DNA of 64,000 nt from assembly GCA_019055375.1 (NCBI GenBank), contig JAHQIW010003656.1:1-64000 (forward strand). Reading direction: 5' to 3'. The position numbers and the translations under genes are program-made. Under the pieces are notes generated by a model. That model worked only from the letters and a program-made list of their open reading frames with translations, made no database searches and was not told where the DNA came from. This document shows positions 42,401-52,245 of this stretch, one piece after another. Within the stretch, counting starts at the first letter, position 1; every line of letters starts with the position of its first letter. The DNA is from Parelaphostrongylus tenuis. Taxonomy: Eukaryota > Nematoda > Chromadorea > Rhabditida > Metastrongylidae.

Positions 42401-44502
42401 AACACTTATACAGTGCAAGACACGTGTTCTGGCCTTCCAGCGTCGACAGTCGAACGGTGCCACTAGCCCTACATAGAGGAATCGACGACGGACTTTTTAC
42501 GCTCGACATACGGTGAAGCAATCACCATGATGTTCTTCCATAGTGTTCGATTATCGATTGAATGCGTATGGCTGTTACGTGGCATAAGTAACAATCAGTA
42601 CAATTGACTATTTTGATACCTCGCTCGAGGACAATTCAATCTAGCAGTGTGATTTAGGCCTTTGATGAGGTGTCTTATGGACACTTATACAGTGCCCACG
42701 TAACAGCCATGCGCATGAATTCGACAATCGAGCACTCTGAAACAACATCACGGTGATTGTTTCACAGTACGTTGAGTGTAAAAAGTTTGTCGTCGCAACT
42801 TCTATGTAGAGGTAGATCCGCGAGAAACTGACTGAACGAAAAGGCATCGTGCAACTGACGAGGGTGGTAGGTCGAACCACATATCTTGCACTGTATGAGT
42901 GCCCATAACAGACCTTATCATTTGACATGTAAAAGCGCTTACCCACGATCATTCTATGTCAGATTGCTGTTTGATTCTGAGCTTTATAATTAGTTTGTTG
43001 ACAGCACCGATAGGGTGAAGCATGAGTGAGAAAGATACAAAGGGACGGCCTCGGTGATGTAGCGGATAACACGTGCGCCCTGGAAAAGGTAATCGTAGGT
43101 TTGGAGCCGACTCAACTGAGTGTGAGTTTGACTCACACCTCAGTATTGTTTTGGTTGTAAATCACATCTGATCCTCTCACGAAGACGAGTATTCACTGCA
43201 TTAGAAATTGAATAATTGTGTTTCTGAAAATACAACTCATGCAGACTCACTGGATCGGAAGGTTGACTCTAGAAGAGGAATATGAAATGCAGCGAAAGTG
43301 GCGATTGGATGACGATAAGCTCACTTTTATTGTTCTGTCCAGAACGATGTCGGATGGCGGATGTTCTGAAGTTTGTTTCACCCTAACGTAATAACATGTA
43401 CTTCTGTTGCCATTAATTCGAGCATATCGAAATTTATATCTGCATATATATATATATACATATATACGCATATACATGTATATACGTACATGCGTGTGCA
43501 TATATACACATATATAAGCTTTGGCCTTAGAACAATAAACACCAAATTTGATAACCAGAAATAGTTAGGATTCCATGATTTCAGTGTCGTTCAATTGCGC
43601 ATTTTCTTGAGAACATTTTCATACACAGCTTGCTTATACTTGTTTTGAGTTGGAGCTGTCGTGGGTACAAATTCGCTTGCTACTTTGCACGAATGGCGCT
43701 CAGGGGGAAATGCTAGTGAAGTGGCGCACAAGATTAATGGAGCTTCCTGTGGACGGCCCGAGCGCGACTGATCTTTCATACTACTCTTTCCAGTTTTGAA
43801 GTTCACGAACTACTTCATAGCCGTTCTTTCTGCAACCGTATCATCTCTCCAAGCTCCATTATACTTTCGCGCCGCTTAACAAATATTTCCATCTGGGCGC
43901 CATTAGTGCAAGTAGCAAGCGAATTGTTTCCACGACAGCTCCATCTCAAAGCAGGTATAGGCGAGTTGACCAAAATGTCCGCAAGAAAATGCGCACTTTA
44001 AGACGTTCAAAATCATGCGGTTTTGATCTTTGGTAGTTAATGAATTTGGTGTTTACTGCTCTAGAGCCATAACTTATGAAACGGCATAATATGTATGTAA
44101 ACACAGATACATATATGCATGTATATGTACGCATGTACAAAAGTATATATGTATAGGTAGAGAGCATGATCGGTGATGTGAATCTCTTCGTGTCGAGTGA
44201 TCGTCATTCTGGAGAATTAGAAGTTATGATTGCTGAACGAGCCGCTCGTTGCAGTGGAGCTGCCACAGAGGCTGTGACGCTTATGATCTCCTATGCAATG
44301 AAAGAGCTCCAAATGAAACATTTTTTCGTAAAAATCACTGATGATAATACGGCCAGCTTGCATTTGTTTGAACACAAATTGAATTTCAAACGGGTTTTCT
44401 CATAGTGAGATTTTCGGAGAATTCACTTTGGAATTAGCTCCTTCAGAGGCGGGGCAATTCAGGGAATGTGGTGGAGCCAAGGTAGTTCAATATAGGATGT
44501 GA
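39467..44502 (+). CDS. nat9: N-acetyltransferase 9 (GNAT family), frame disrupted
   Basis: NAT9 is a GNAT-fold acetyltransferase linked to microtubule stability; its acetyl acceptor is not firmly known to me. Exons: 39467-39579, 43245-43370 and 44157-44502. Landmarks: NTKIIGEKVILIPYEEAHV and YHEWMKDDETRRLTGSE; then LTLEEEYEMQRKW and DKLTFIVLS; then MIGDVNLF, LEVMIAE (acetyl-CoA-binding strand), TEAVTLMISYAMK and SEIFGEFTLEL. Length is about 190 residues, near the family's 200. Anomalies: one base appears missing at 43261-43262, and one extra T lies in the run 44395-44398; each breaks the frame. The loop usually rich in Gly (RGKG in human) reads RCSGAATE. TTTCTTTCAG ends 2 nt before the ATG. 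Introns 1 (3.7 kb) and 2 are packed with repeats. Confidence 0.9.
39619..39967. repeat. Palindromic element, family Q, in NAT9 intron 1
   Basis: The left arm (ACCGGTTGACTTCCGTGG, ACGACTCCGCC, TTACTTTTCGTCGC) is mirrored by the right arm (GCAACGAAAAGTAGC, GGCGGAGTCG, CCACGGAAGTCAACCGGTTA). It begins about 40 bp after the NAT9 exon 1 donor, and accounts for the long open frames seen over that exon's flank on both strands. Confidence 0.7.
40000..40530. repeat. Cluster of tRNA-like repeat heads, both orientations
   Basis: There are two reversed heads (GGGAACTGAACCCGCGCG near 40022; GGCGGAATCGAACCCGTAT near 40140) and one forward head (TAGTGCAGTTGGTTAGCACG near 40413). The family body appears twice: GATATGCAAAACTTTGAAC and ATAGTTTTGCATACAATTCAAC, plus AGCGGTCAAATGAGAAGAATTC. 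It is a composite in NAT9 intron 1. Confidence 0.6.
41818..41935 (+). repeat. tRNA-like repeat, single head with body
   Basis: The head reads GTGCAACGGTTACCATACGC, TCCCGGAAAGAGTGAGATC and GCGTTCGAATCCCGGCTG (B box intact). The body is TTTTGCACAACACTCCACATT then ATTGGGTAG. The 5' acceptor strand is lost. It matches the forward head at 15245-15317 closely. Confidence 0.65.
42310..42960. repeat. Palindromic element with hammerhead motifs, family H2
   Basis: The left arm CCTTTCATGAGGTCTGTTATC, ACACTTATACAGTGCAAG is mirrored by the right arm CTTGCACTGTATGAGTGCCC and ATAACAGACCTTATCA. A second direct copy of the arm end (TTTGATGAGGTGTCTTATGG, ACACTTATACAGTGC) lies at 42660-42690. The interior shares CGGTGATTGTTTCACAG and ATGTAGAGGTAGATCC with 48330-48620. 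It is noncoding and lies in NAT9 intron 1. Confidence 0.65.
42849..42891 (+). ncRNA. Hammerhead-like motif, family H2
   Basis: It has GTGCAA and TTGCAC as a perfect 6-bp stem I, a CTGACGA core, stem II GGGTGGTAGGTC, GAAC (for GAAA) and a decayed stem III (CCACATAT). The 6-bp stem I and core are clear, but the second core strand is damaged. Confidence 0.6.
43048..43160 (+). repeat. tRNA-like repeat head
   Basis: GCCTCGGTGATGTAGCGGATA (A-box-like), CGTGCGCCCTGGAAAAGG and a weak B-box area (GGTTTGGAGCC) occur just upstream of NAT9 exon 2. It is diverged from the subfamily D head at 12692. Confidence 0.45.
43516..44083. mobile_element. Foldback mariner derivative filling NAT9 intron 2
   Basis: The arms mirror each other (AACAATAAACACCAAATTTG with CAAATTCATTAACTACC-type reverse, ending TTTGGTGTTTACTGC). 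Transposase remnants lie in one arm (GAATGGCGCTCAGGGGGAAAT, translating near EWRSGGNASEVAHKINGAS) and in reverse in the other. Simple TA-rich repeats flank both sides (43437-43515 and 44095-44155), fitting mariner preference for TA targets. It is related to 25256-25825. Confidence 0.7.
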
Positions 44503-45436
44503 ATGTGTTAGAATCTACTGCATTCGTTTCGTTCCCGACGTAGTGTTGTTGGAACAACTTTTAATGCTTCTTTATTTGTGATTATTGCTCTGGGCTTCTA
44601 GGACTATTATGTCATTTTGTTTAGCGGTTTGTTAATTCCGAAACATTTTTCATAGATTTAGATGTGAATTGAATACAGCTGTTGTTGTCAAAATGATTTT
44701 CCATACATACAGACTTTTATTTTACTATTATTTCGTCCATTTCGCAAGGTCAATCCATATACTCAAAAGTCACAGATCTCAAAATCTCGTGTGTATGTGT
44801 TGTTTTTCAGACATTCACGATTGACTAGTTAGCGATTCTAAAGAAAAAGGAGAAGCAATTAAATGTTGTGGCTTCAGAAAAAATGCATAGTGACCAGCAT
44901 GTTTAAAGCCTTTCATGAGATCTGCCTTTTTGGGGAGAAAACTTTATGCATAAGAGAAATCGTCAACGAACACGTTGCACTGCGTGTAAAGTGAAAATTC
45001 ACTTCACCTACGGATAATATAATAGTAGTCAGTCGAAAGAACGCCTCTCGAGAAAGCAGATTTAGCGTGAGAATCTCCGTTTCTTGAACTATCAATGGTT
45101 GCTAAAATAATAGTGAAAAACTTTATAAGGGAAACCACGTTCTAGTGCAATCTATAGATTGCACTGCGTCATTAAATGGTTAACACCTAATTAACCAGGT
45201 CTGTTACACTTTTCACCAGCGGATTCCACAAAAGACGATGACTTTGAAGCTGTGATTTCATTTTGAGCCAAGACACCTGTTCATTTCTCCGCTCCATGCC
45301 AATCTTCGCGTCCAGAACTTCTATGGACACTTCTCTTGAGCACACTCTTAAATCCTTTTCACATTAACAAAAGTACCGATCTTCATTGTTTCCAAGCACT
45401 TAAATTAGCCATTTTCCTGCCACCAGCCACTCACAA
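44503..45436. other. No gene recognised; 3' flank of NAT9
   Basis: AT-rich. A fragment at 44905-45010 (TTTAAAGCCTTTCATGAGATCTGCC) matches the outer arm of the H2 hammerhead family but lacks the hammerhead core. Nothing else is recognised. Confidence 0.4.
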
Positions 45437-45716
45437 TGAGCGCACGTGGCGCAGTGTGGTTCGAAGTGCTCTGCGTCATACACAGAGCCGATGGTTCGAG
45501 CTCGCACTCATGACTCATCAAGCGATGCACTCTTCCAGCGATCGGTAATTTGGTACGAAACTGGTCGCAGTCTTGTCTAAGAGGATAAATAGCAGAATCG
45601 CGATAGGGCGGTAGACCACCACGAGTCATTTCTCAAGCGAAGTAAGAAGACGAACGCATAGCGCATATCTCAAAGGTCGATCAACGCCAAGTGCTTAATC
45701 GTTTTATCTTTTAACC
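45437..45716 (+). repeat. tRNA-derived SINE, family A
   Basis: GAGCGCACGTGGCGCAGTGTGG (A box with a TG insertion), GATGGTTCGAGCTCGCACTC (B box), AATTTGGTACGAAACTGG, CTTGTCTAAGAGGATAAATAG, and a 3' end GCGCATATCTCAAAGGTCG with a TTTATCTTTTAACC tail. Confidence 0.8.
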
Positions 45717-46029
45717 ACTAACTGTCCTAAAGAAAGTTGTAAAAATCTTCGCATGGAATTTCTCTGAGTTATAAATAAGCTAGCATAAGATTTTGTATCC
45801 AATACTTTTTAATTTATATTGACGGCAATCGTATAGCTAAAAATCGATCGTGCAAAAGAAAATTAAAAATTCTCAACTTTCGAGTATTCGTAAAATGCCA
45901 AGAAAGATGATGCTTTTAAAAAATTTACTAATGAATGAAGATTGAAGAACATCAACAAAGCATTCACAAAGACAAGATACTGTCACAATCGCCAGCGCGA
46001 CAAGAATATAACATCAAAGAAGTAATATT

Positions 46030-46930
46030 ATCAATAAAAAAGTAGAAATTTTCTTCTTAACAACTGACTAACGATGAAAAAAACTGACTCAGTGTAATGG
46101 TAAGGAAAATCTTTTACATAATCGTCAAGTGTTGGGCCAATAATTTCAATTGAACTACTGAGAGCTTCAAATGGTTGGGAACAATTCAACTGCATACGAA
46201 CTACATGAAAAAGAATAAACATGACAAGGTCTTCATTAGCATCTAACTCTTTCCTCATCATATTCGAGTGATTCCATGGCACCCCTTCATCCTTGCAATT
46301 GTGGGGGAAGAATGATTAAACTGCTTTAATGTGAAAAGCTTCAAAGTATTTCGACATTTTTCGACAGCAAAACCACTGTTGTAATTTAGTAAGGAAAATG
46401 CATTACTCAAAATAAAGACTTGTCAGTATTCTGTAGACAATGTCGATAGTAAATGAGTGAGGAATTTCACTTTTTAGCCTTTGAGCAAGAGCAGTGAGCC
46501 TTTAACTACTTTCCAAGAATTCTTCTGTAGTTCACAAGACGCATAAAAACTGCTAAGAAGTAGCAAAAAAAAAAAACAAAGAACTAGCCACCCTGCCCGT
46601 GTCGGTGTCTTCGGTAAGGTCAGGGTTCAGTTCGTAGTAATGCGGCGCTACTCGTTGGTCAATGCTCTGGTCAAGAATTTCGAGAGGTGACCTTTCTTCC
46701 CCTTGCATGACATATTTTCCAGAAGCAAGACTCCCTCAAGGCAATTCTCCGCATCATCACAACGGCTACTTTACTCCTGGAAAGCGGAACTATTGTGATA
46801 GGTATCGTTTAACGTACGCTATGCTCTTCACTCAAACTGCGATTCGAGCACGACTACTGGAAAACGATATCTCAAAAGTACCAATAATCTCTAGACAACA
46901 TTTGAGCGGAAGGGTAATTTAGTTTGGGTG
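46030..46930 (-). pseudogene. Degenerate partial duplicate of the chromodomain gene's 3' exons
   Basis: Blocks match 53100-53800 in order and strand. Examples are GCATAAAAACTGCTAAG (both copies); CGGTGTCTTCGGTAAGG against TGGTGTCTCCGACCATGG; GAGAATTGCC or GAGAATTGCT with the EERSPL coding block; GGAAAGCGGAAC against AAAAGCGGAAA; and the last-exon block ATTGCAAGGATGAAGG. Read in the parent's frame it gives EERSPLEILDQSIDQRVAPH, against [20 protein letters not shown]. The frame is broken upstream of that block and the terminal stop is lost. No chromodomain exon is seen nearby. It is a tandem-orientation duplicate about 6.8 kb from its parent. Confidence 0.65.
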
Positions 46931-48329
46931 TTAAATGTAATCTTCTCGCCCTTACAGTGCCCTATAAGATAACCATTCATGAACCAATCACAGCATCGAA
47001 ATTGGAGATTTGAAATATTTGAACGATTAGAAAGAGTTTGACAAAAAGCCATCTACGGGCGTCAGTTGAGCAAACACAGCAAACTAAGTGCCAAACATAA
47101 CTTTATTCTCATTGTTACAACGTGATAAAAAGGCGTTTTTGAGAATCAAACATATTGTTGAAACCGCAGAGATTCAATCTTTCGATTAGATACCAGAAAT
47201 CTTGGAGAAAATTTTGTCCATCGAGAAAAGCTTCCAAGCAATCGTGTACCTGAGGTGGTACAAGCCGTCACGAACGGGTAAAGTGTGGAAATAAATATCT
47301 TTAGAAATCTATCATATTGCGCTTTATTTTTCTTTTGAGTGCTTATACTGGCTCGACAACGCACATGCAATTCACCTGATTTATGGGAAAGATCCACATT
47401 TCAGGACATTATGATGAAAGATTAGTTGAGTCAGTGCATACAGTGATCAAAAGTTTTATTTTAATGATAAAGCTAAACGTGAAGCAGGATATAAAGTGCC
47501 TGTGATTGCATGTAACAAAAGTAGGACTCACCGCAGTTGCTGGTCGTGGGGATTTGTGATTGAGGCGATGAGGAAAAATATAGTCTGAAATATCAAGTGT
47601 TTATCGGCGAGTGTTTGAGGAGAGCGCTGTCATCCAGAATGCAAATCTTTGATGAGCGATGAGTAGATTTTCAAGGCAACGCATTGCTTACATCGAAGGA
47701 GTTAATCGAGTTTAACGAACTTACTCATAACCGATCACTGAGAGTTGATTGTAGAATTGTAAAACATCTATGGCGAGGGAAAGATGTCTCCACAGAAGCT
47801 TCTTCTAGAAGCCAAGAATCATAGATTAGGTGTCTTTAGTCTACGAGAAAACCATTATTTGCTGCTTTTACAGCAGTGTTTGGATGTTATGACTACCCAT
47901 CCAAGACGGAGCAGACAAAAACAGCAATGGCAGAGTAGGGTCTACTCGTGGTGCAGAGGTAGCATGGGCTCCCGCATGGGTAAAACTCGGATCAGTTTCC
48001 GCTTGAAGCTCAGAGCTACGTAGAACACTCACCATTGATAAAAAGAAAACTGTGTTTTATCCAGAAACGCATTATCTCACCCTTTCTTTCAAAGTCATGC
48101 TCAAACACGTTAAACGTTGATCAGTCAGTGAAGACATGGAAACAAGCTGTTAAAGGATAAGAATAACGTCTGTTCGTTGCAGCTAATTCAGTGACAGAAG
48201 ACTATGCAAATTCTGTGCAATTTTCACCTAGAATTGTTATGATAAATACACTTTCATTAACATTTCAAGTTAACCCTATGAGTAAAGACCTCATACATGT
48301 TATAAAGGGGGGATAATTACATTGTGACA
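46931..48329. other. No gene recognised
   Basis: Weak open frames only. A possible diverged tRNA-like or SINE B-type fragment (TCGTGGTGCAGAGGTAGCATGG near 47950) is noted but too short to call. Confidence 0.35.
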
Positions 48330-48625
48330 TTATACTGTTCTTGAGCGAGGTCTCAAAATAGTCGATTGCAGTGTTTCCTACATATGCCCATGGAACAGTC
48401 AATGCGCCAAGCTATCGACAAGCATTCACTCTCGACACTTTGAATGAACGTCACTGTGATTGTTTCACTGCGCTTCGGGTGTAAAGTTTATCGCCGATTC
48501 CTCTATGTACGAGTAGATCCCCGAGAGGCTGACCGAACAAGAGACATTGTGCAACTGACGAGGCTGGAAGAGCGAGACATGTGTCCTGTACAGTATAAGT
48601 GTCTATAACAGATCTCTGAAAGGCG
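48330..48625. repeat. Hammerhead-bearing element, family H2, single arm
   Basis: It shares GAGCGAGGTCTCAAAATAGTC, GTGATTGTTTCACTG, CGCCGATTCCTCTATGTACG and ATCCCCGAGAGGCTGACCG with 42310-42960. It ends in a hammerhead arm followed by AGTATAAGTGTCTATAACAG. Confidence 0.65.
48549..48591 (+). ncRNA. Hammerhead ribozyme motif, family H2, one or two core changes
   Basis: It has GTGCAA, CTGACGA, stem II GGCTGGAAGAGC (GCT with AGC), GAGA (for GAAA), stem III ACATGTGT, C at the cleavage position, and CTGTAC. Stem I has one mismatch and one wobble. A reduced-activity or dead ribozyme. Confidence 0.7.
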
Positions 48626-49960
48626 CAAAATACATAATCAGATTAGAAAGGATTCTGTTTATCGCAAATCGCTTCGGTGAGATTTGAATACTATTGCTTG
48701 ATTGATTTTTTCAGACCGCTCAACATTTCCACGTCGAATGTAAGCTGTTGTGGTGATAACTTTTCTTATCAGATTTGCCACATGGGTTATCAGTCTAAGA
48801 CGGTACATAAGCGAGTTTTTTTATTTGTGAAGTCATTTCTCGGAGCAAAGGAGCTACAACTCTCGAAAATTTTCACCACTGCTCGCTGTATTCTTGTTTC
48901 CCATCATTTCCGTACAGAATGATCTTTTTCTGCAAAACTGGGTCAGTTTAAATCTCTTCTAAAGTTCTAACAAATGTATACGACTCACTTGTAGTGTTGA
49001 AAATGATGACTAAAATGAATGTACAAAGGCTCATAGTTGAGTATCGTCTTCATTTTCGGACTAAATTCCGTGAATCCATCGGTTGCTAAGGCAGCCATCG
49101 AGGCCACCGCACTCGTTTCCTCCGACTGTCCTCCGCATCCACCTCTTTCTGAGGCATTAAATATTAAACCTAAAAATCGACGGCTGCTATCTACTATATA
49201 TGCTAATATAGCTGCTATCTACTATATAAGCAATATGCTACTGCTATATATGCTAAAATGACAACTACTATCAGCTGCTACCGAACCGAGCCAAAATCTT
49301 TCCTGGAATTCCGAAATTTTTTGTATGCTGTAAATTTGCGAGACACTTTTTGATTCTTTATTTTTCTGTCGATATGTCTCATAAATCTTTATATTAATTT
49401 GTCTGTATCTTGAATTTCCAGAATTGGCACATCCACCAACTTCAGCTTCATACGAAATGCTCTCGAAATAGCAAATATTTATTTATTTCAATATGTAACC
49501 TTTCAGATGAAGCTCGAGATGTGTGTCAAAACGGCCAATACGTTGAAAATATAGAGAAATGCAGCTACAAAGCATCAAGACAGTGGAAACGCAGTGAACT
49601 GGGTTATCTTTTGAGGTAATAAAAACTAGTGGATATCTCGTTTGTTGTCTCATTCAAAAATCTTCACGATTGGATAAGCTCACAGTGTGGTTCATTGATT
49701 GGTCAGGTGTGATGTTAGCGATATATTCAATTCACAAACATGCAAAAAAACTTCCTAAGGACGAGTTCAGTGACTAGAAATCTCAGACAGTTGAGGTCCG
49801 CTTCAGTTCTAAGTGATGTGATCAATCATGGTTTTTGCATAAAGTATAAGCTTATGAAAAACTAGACTATACGCAGCATACTGTAGAGCACTTCCGATGT
49901 CGACAACGATGTGTCTTAGAGGTTTGTCACAGTGGAAAATGATAAATCATTATGCCTTAC
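48626..49960. other. Unassigned; possible short Cys-containing exons on + strand
   Basis: After TTTTTTCAG at 48714 a plus frame reads NISTSNVSCCGDNFSYQICH, and near 49505 another reads DEARDVCQNGQYVENIEKCS. Both are short, no phase chain joins them and no family is recognised. They could be exons of a secreted protein or chance frames. Confidence 0.25.
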
Positions 49961-50015
49961 AATCATTTTTGAGCCACGCATGTCAGTGGTCTGTCAAACA
50001 GGGCTGACTTGTAGA

Positions 50016-50058
50016 GCCCGATACAAGTGTTTCGATCTTGCGATCTCGTCAGTCGGGC
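50016..50058 (-). ncRNA. Hammerhead ribozyme motif, type I, minus-strand partner
   Basis: The 43 nt on the minus strand are GCCCGA, CTGACGA, GATC-GCAA-GATC, GAAA, stem III ACAC with TTGT (one mismatch), A, TCGGGC. The core and stems I and II are perfect. It mirrors 50309-50351. Confidence 0.85.
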
Positions 50059-50308
50059 AGATACCTTTCTTGTCTTTTGCTAATCTCTGCTGCAAGGCAT
50101 ATCGAAATTTGAGCTGTGGTCTTGAGAAAACACTCGAACCGAAAGTATGATATATTGAATATACTAGCCACGAGCAATCGAGTTTACAACACTCTATGTT
50201 TGGTGAGTATTTCACTGGACATAGAGTGTAAAACGTTCATCGTCGCTAACTCTTAGTGTGGGGACTGGAGCTCCCACAGAGATTAGCAAAAGACGAGAAA
50301 GGGTAACT

Positions 50309-50351
50309 GCCCGACTGACGAGATCGCAAGATCGAAACACGTGTATCGGGC
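50309..50351 (+). ncRNA. Hammerhead ribozyme, type I, full consensus match
   Basis: Stem I pairs 309-314 (GCCCGA) with 346-351 (TCGGGC), six perfect pairs. The core is CTGACGA at 315-321. Stem II GATC (322-325) pairs with GATC (330-333), with a GCAA tetraloop. GAAA is at 334-337. Stem III is the 8-nt palindrome ACACGTGT (337-344) with no loop, the minimal form known from retroelement hammerheads, which often cleave as dimers. Predicted cleavage is after A345 (GUA, a valid NUH triplet). All conserved core bases are present. Self-cleavage is predicted, not shown. Confidence 0.9.
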
Positions 50352-50580
50352 TCTATAAGTCAGCCCTGTTTGACAGACCACTGACATGCGTGGCTCAAAA
50401 ATGATTGCTAGGCATATTGAATTTGAGCTGTGGTCATAAGAAAACACTCGAACCGAAAGTTATGATAGATCATTAGTCAATTCCGAAGGTACAAGCCTTG
50501 GATTTGACTTTCACCAAACATTGTTCGCGGTGATTGAATGCTATTTGGCCTTTCCAATCTCGTGTTGATCTATCGATGAG

Positions 50581-50728
50581 TCAGGTCGGCGCTGCTATAG
50601 GCCTAGATAAGTATGATGCCAAGTCGCCGAAAGCGGAAGGATGGAAGGCTTGGTCAGCTTTGAGCAGGAATCGAATTATCGACCACGAGTGTGTCGCAGG
50701 GCACCACCTCTGGCTTGTTATGTCACAT
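50581..50728 (-). repeat. SINE family A, 5' portion
   Basis: The bases GAGTCAGGTCGGCGCTGC, GGATGGAAGGCTTGG, ATCGAATTATCGACCACGAG, GTCGCAGGGCACCACCTCTG are the inverted head and 5' body of SINE A. The 3' half is absent. Confidence 0.65.
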
Positions 50729-52159
50729 AACTCACTTGTGAACAGATTGGGACATGATTTTGAATAATTAAATAACATGGAGAAAACAACAAGAGAAACA
50801 ATAAACAATAATAAATTTAGCAGATTAGTGGCAATGTAAAGTGGTACACAAAATAATGCTCACCTACTTCGTCTCCACCACAGATTTTCATCATATTTGT
50901 GTTACATGGAGCTGTACACACCTTTCATTTTGCCCCACGTTTAGCTTTTCAATTGAGATACTTGGATGGTCCGTCTTCATTAGTTGTGCGGATTCCAGCA
51001 CATATTCCGAATGATATAGTCGCTGGTCATGCATATGATATTCCATGGTTTACTGACGTAACCTTGCAAGGGCTTCTGGTCTTGACGGTGTAGTTTCCAT
51101 GGAATAGATTTTGGCGCTGGATTCTTGGCCGAGCTTCCGCTCACGGATGATGTATAAGCCGACACCAAACTTGAAAACATAACATCAGGAAAAAGCATCC
51201 AATACGCCTGCACAGACTGCACGCGGATCATTTCAATGCTTAGCTGCGGATCCAGCGACGGAAAGTAGCTTTAACCGGCTCCCATTTGGAGAAGAAAGGG
51301 TGGAGTCGTTGGACACGTCTCTGGATCCACAGAGTCAATCAATTAGCTTAATGGGTCCATGTTGAGTGCTAAGCCAAGTCCATAAAGACTGATTAGCCAT
51401 CAAGGCTCTTCTAGCTTGCGACAGTCTAGAGAGAACATTTGAGCACCTCTGCGTTGAATAAAATGAAATTTCTCGCTAACAATTGTGTCGTACACAATAG
51501 TTTCTGTAAAGAATGGAACGCAGAAACAAGCTTAATCTGTCAACAGATTAGTACAACATCAACATCAGGGAAGCCACTGATTAAATAGAATAAGCGTGCA
51601 AAAAAGCTCTTGTACTTCAAAGAAGCTTGAGCGAACTAAGTTGATAAATTCAAAGAAGTTGATTTGCTCCTGATGTACGAACAGATGTGCAATTACATCA
51701 AGTCATTGGAATCTATGACTCATAACGATGATTTCATAGCCAATCGCTAATAAGGATCTCCGAAAATCTGTCAGAACTACCGGCCGGTTTTAGTCGCTGT
51801 CAACTCTTTTTCTTTTCACTCGTTGCTTTCGAGCATTGAAAGTTTACTTCTTCTGTTCTCTGCATATAATCATGTGCCTATACAGCGCAGGTCTTATTGC
51901 ACGGTAACAGTTGAGCAAAAGTGTACCATAAACATCATGATGTACAAAGAAGTGCTAGTGGACGAGTACAAATGTCGGTTTTTTGGAAATTTCTCCTTAA
52001 TTACTGGATTTTATACATAACACCTACTATTTGCATAGTAAAAGCAATCACCCTTCGGGAGGGGACGCGTTCGACCTTGCAGTACTCGCAGCTGAAAAGC
52101 AATGCGATTCGAAAGACTTACTATAAGACAAAGAAAATTATTCTTTATTATCGCAAGGA
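50729..52159. other. No gene recognised; fragment of family Q palindrome
   Basis: 51215-51350 (GCACGCGGATCATTTC, GCGACGGAAAGTAGCTTT, ACGTCTCTGGATCCACAG) matches one arm of the palindromes at 20085 and 39619. The rest shows no supported exon; the frames at 50899-51093 and 50980-51231 on opposite strands have no known domain. Confidence 0.4.
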
Positions 52160-52245
52160 GAGCTTGTATGGCACAGTGGTTTGAGGCGCTCTGCGTAGCA
52201 CACGAGGTCGGTGGTTCAATCTCGCGCTCACGGCGCACCAAATTT
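52160..52245 (+). repeat. SINE family A, tRNA head only
   Basis: GAGAGCTTGTATGGCACAGTGG (A box), GCTCTGCGTAGCACACGAGG, and GGTTCAATCTCGCGCTCAC (B box), then the similarity stops after the first body bases. It may be a 5' fragment or a tRNA-like head alone. Confidence 0.65.

Larger units (their letters stand above)
49961..50480. repeat. Palindromic element with paired hammerhead ribozymes, family H1 (best copy)
   Basis: The arms of about 105 bp at each end are almost identical inverted copies. The left begins TTTTGAGCCACGCATGTCAG, TGGTCTGTCAAACAGGGCTG, and the right ends CAGCCCTGTTTGACAGACCA, CTGACATGCGTGGCTCAAAA. Each arm contains a hammerhead. Between them lies about 250 bp with TTGGTGAGTATTTCACTGG and ACACTCTATG mirrored by ATAGAGTGT. 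Outside, GCATATTGAATTTGAGCTGTG repeats an inner block, showing rearrangement. There is no coding capacity. Confidence 0.85.
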
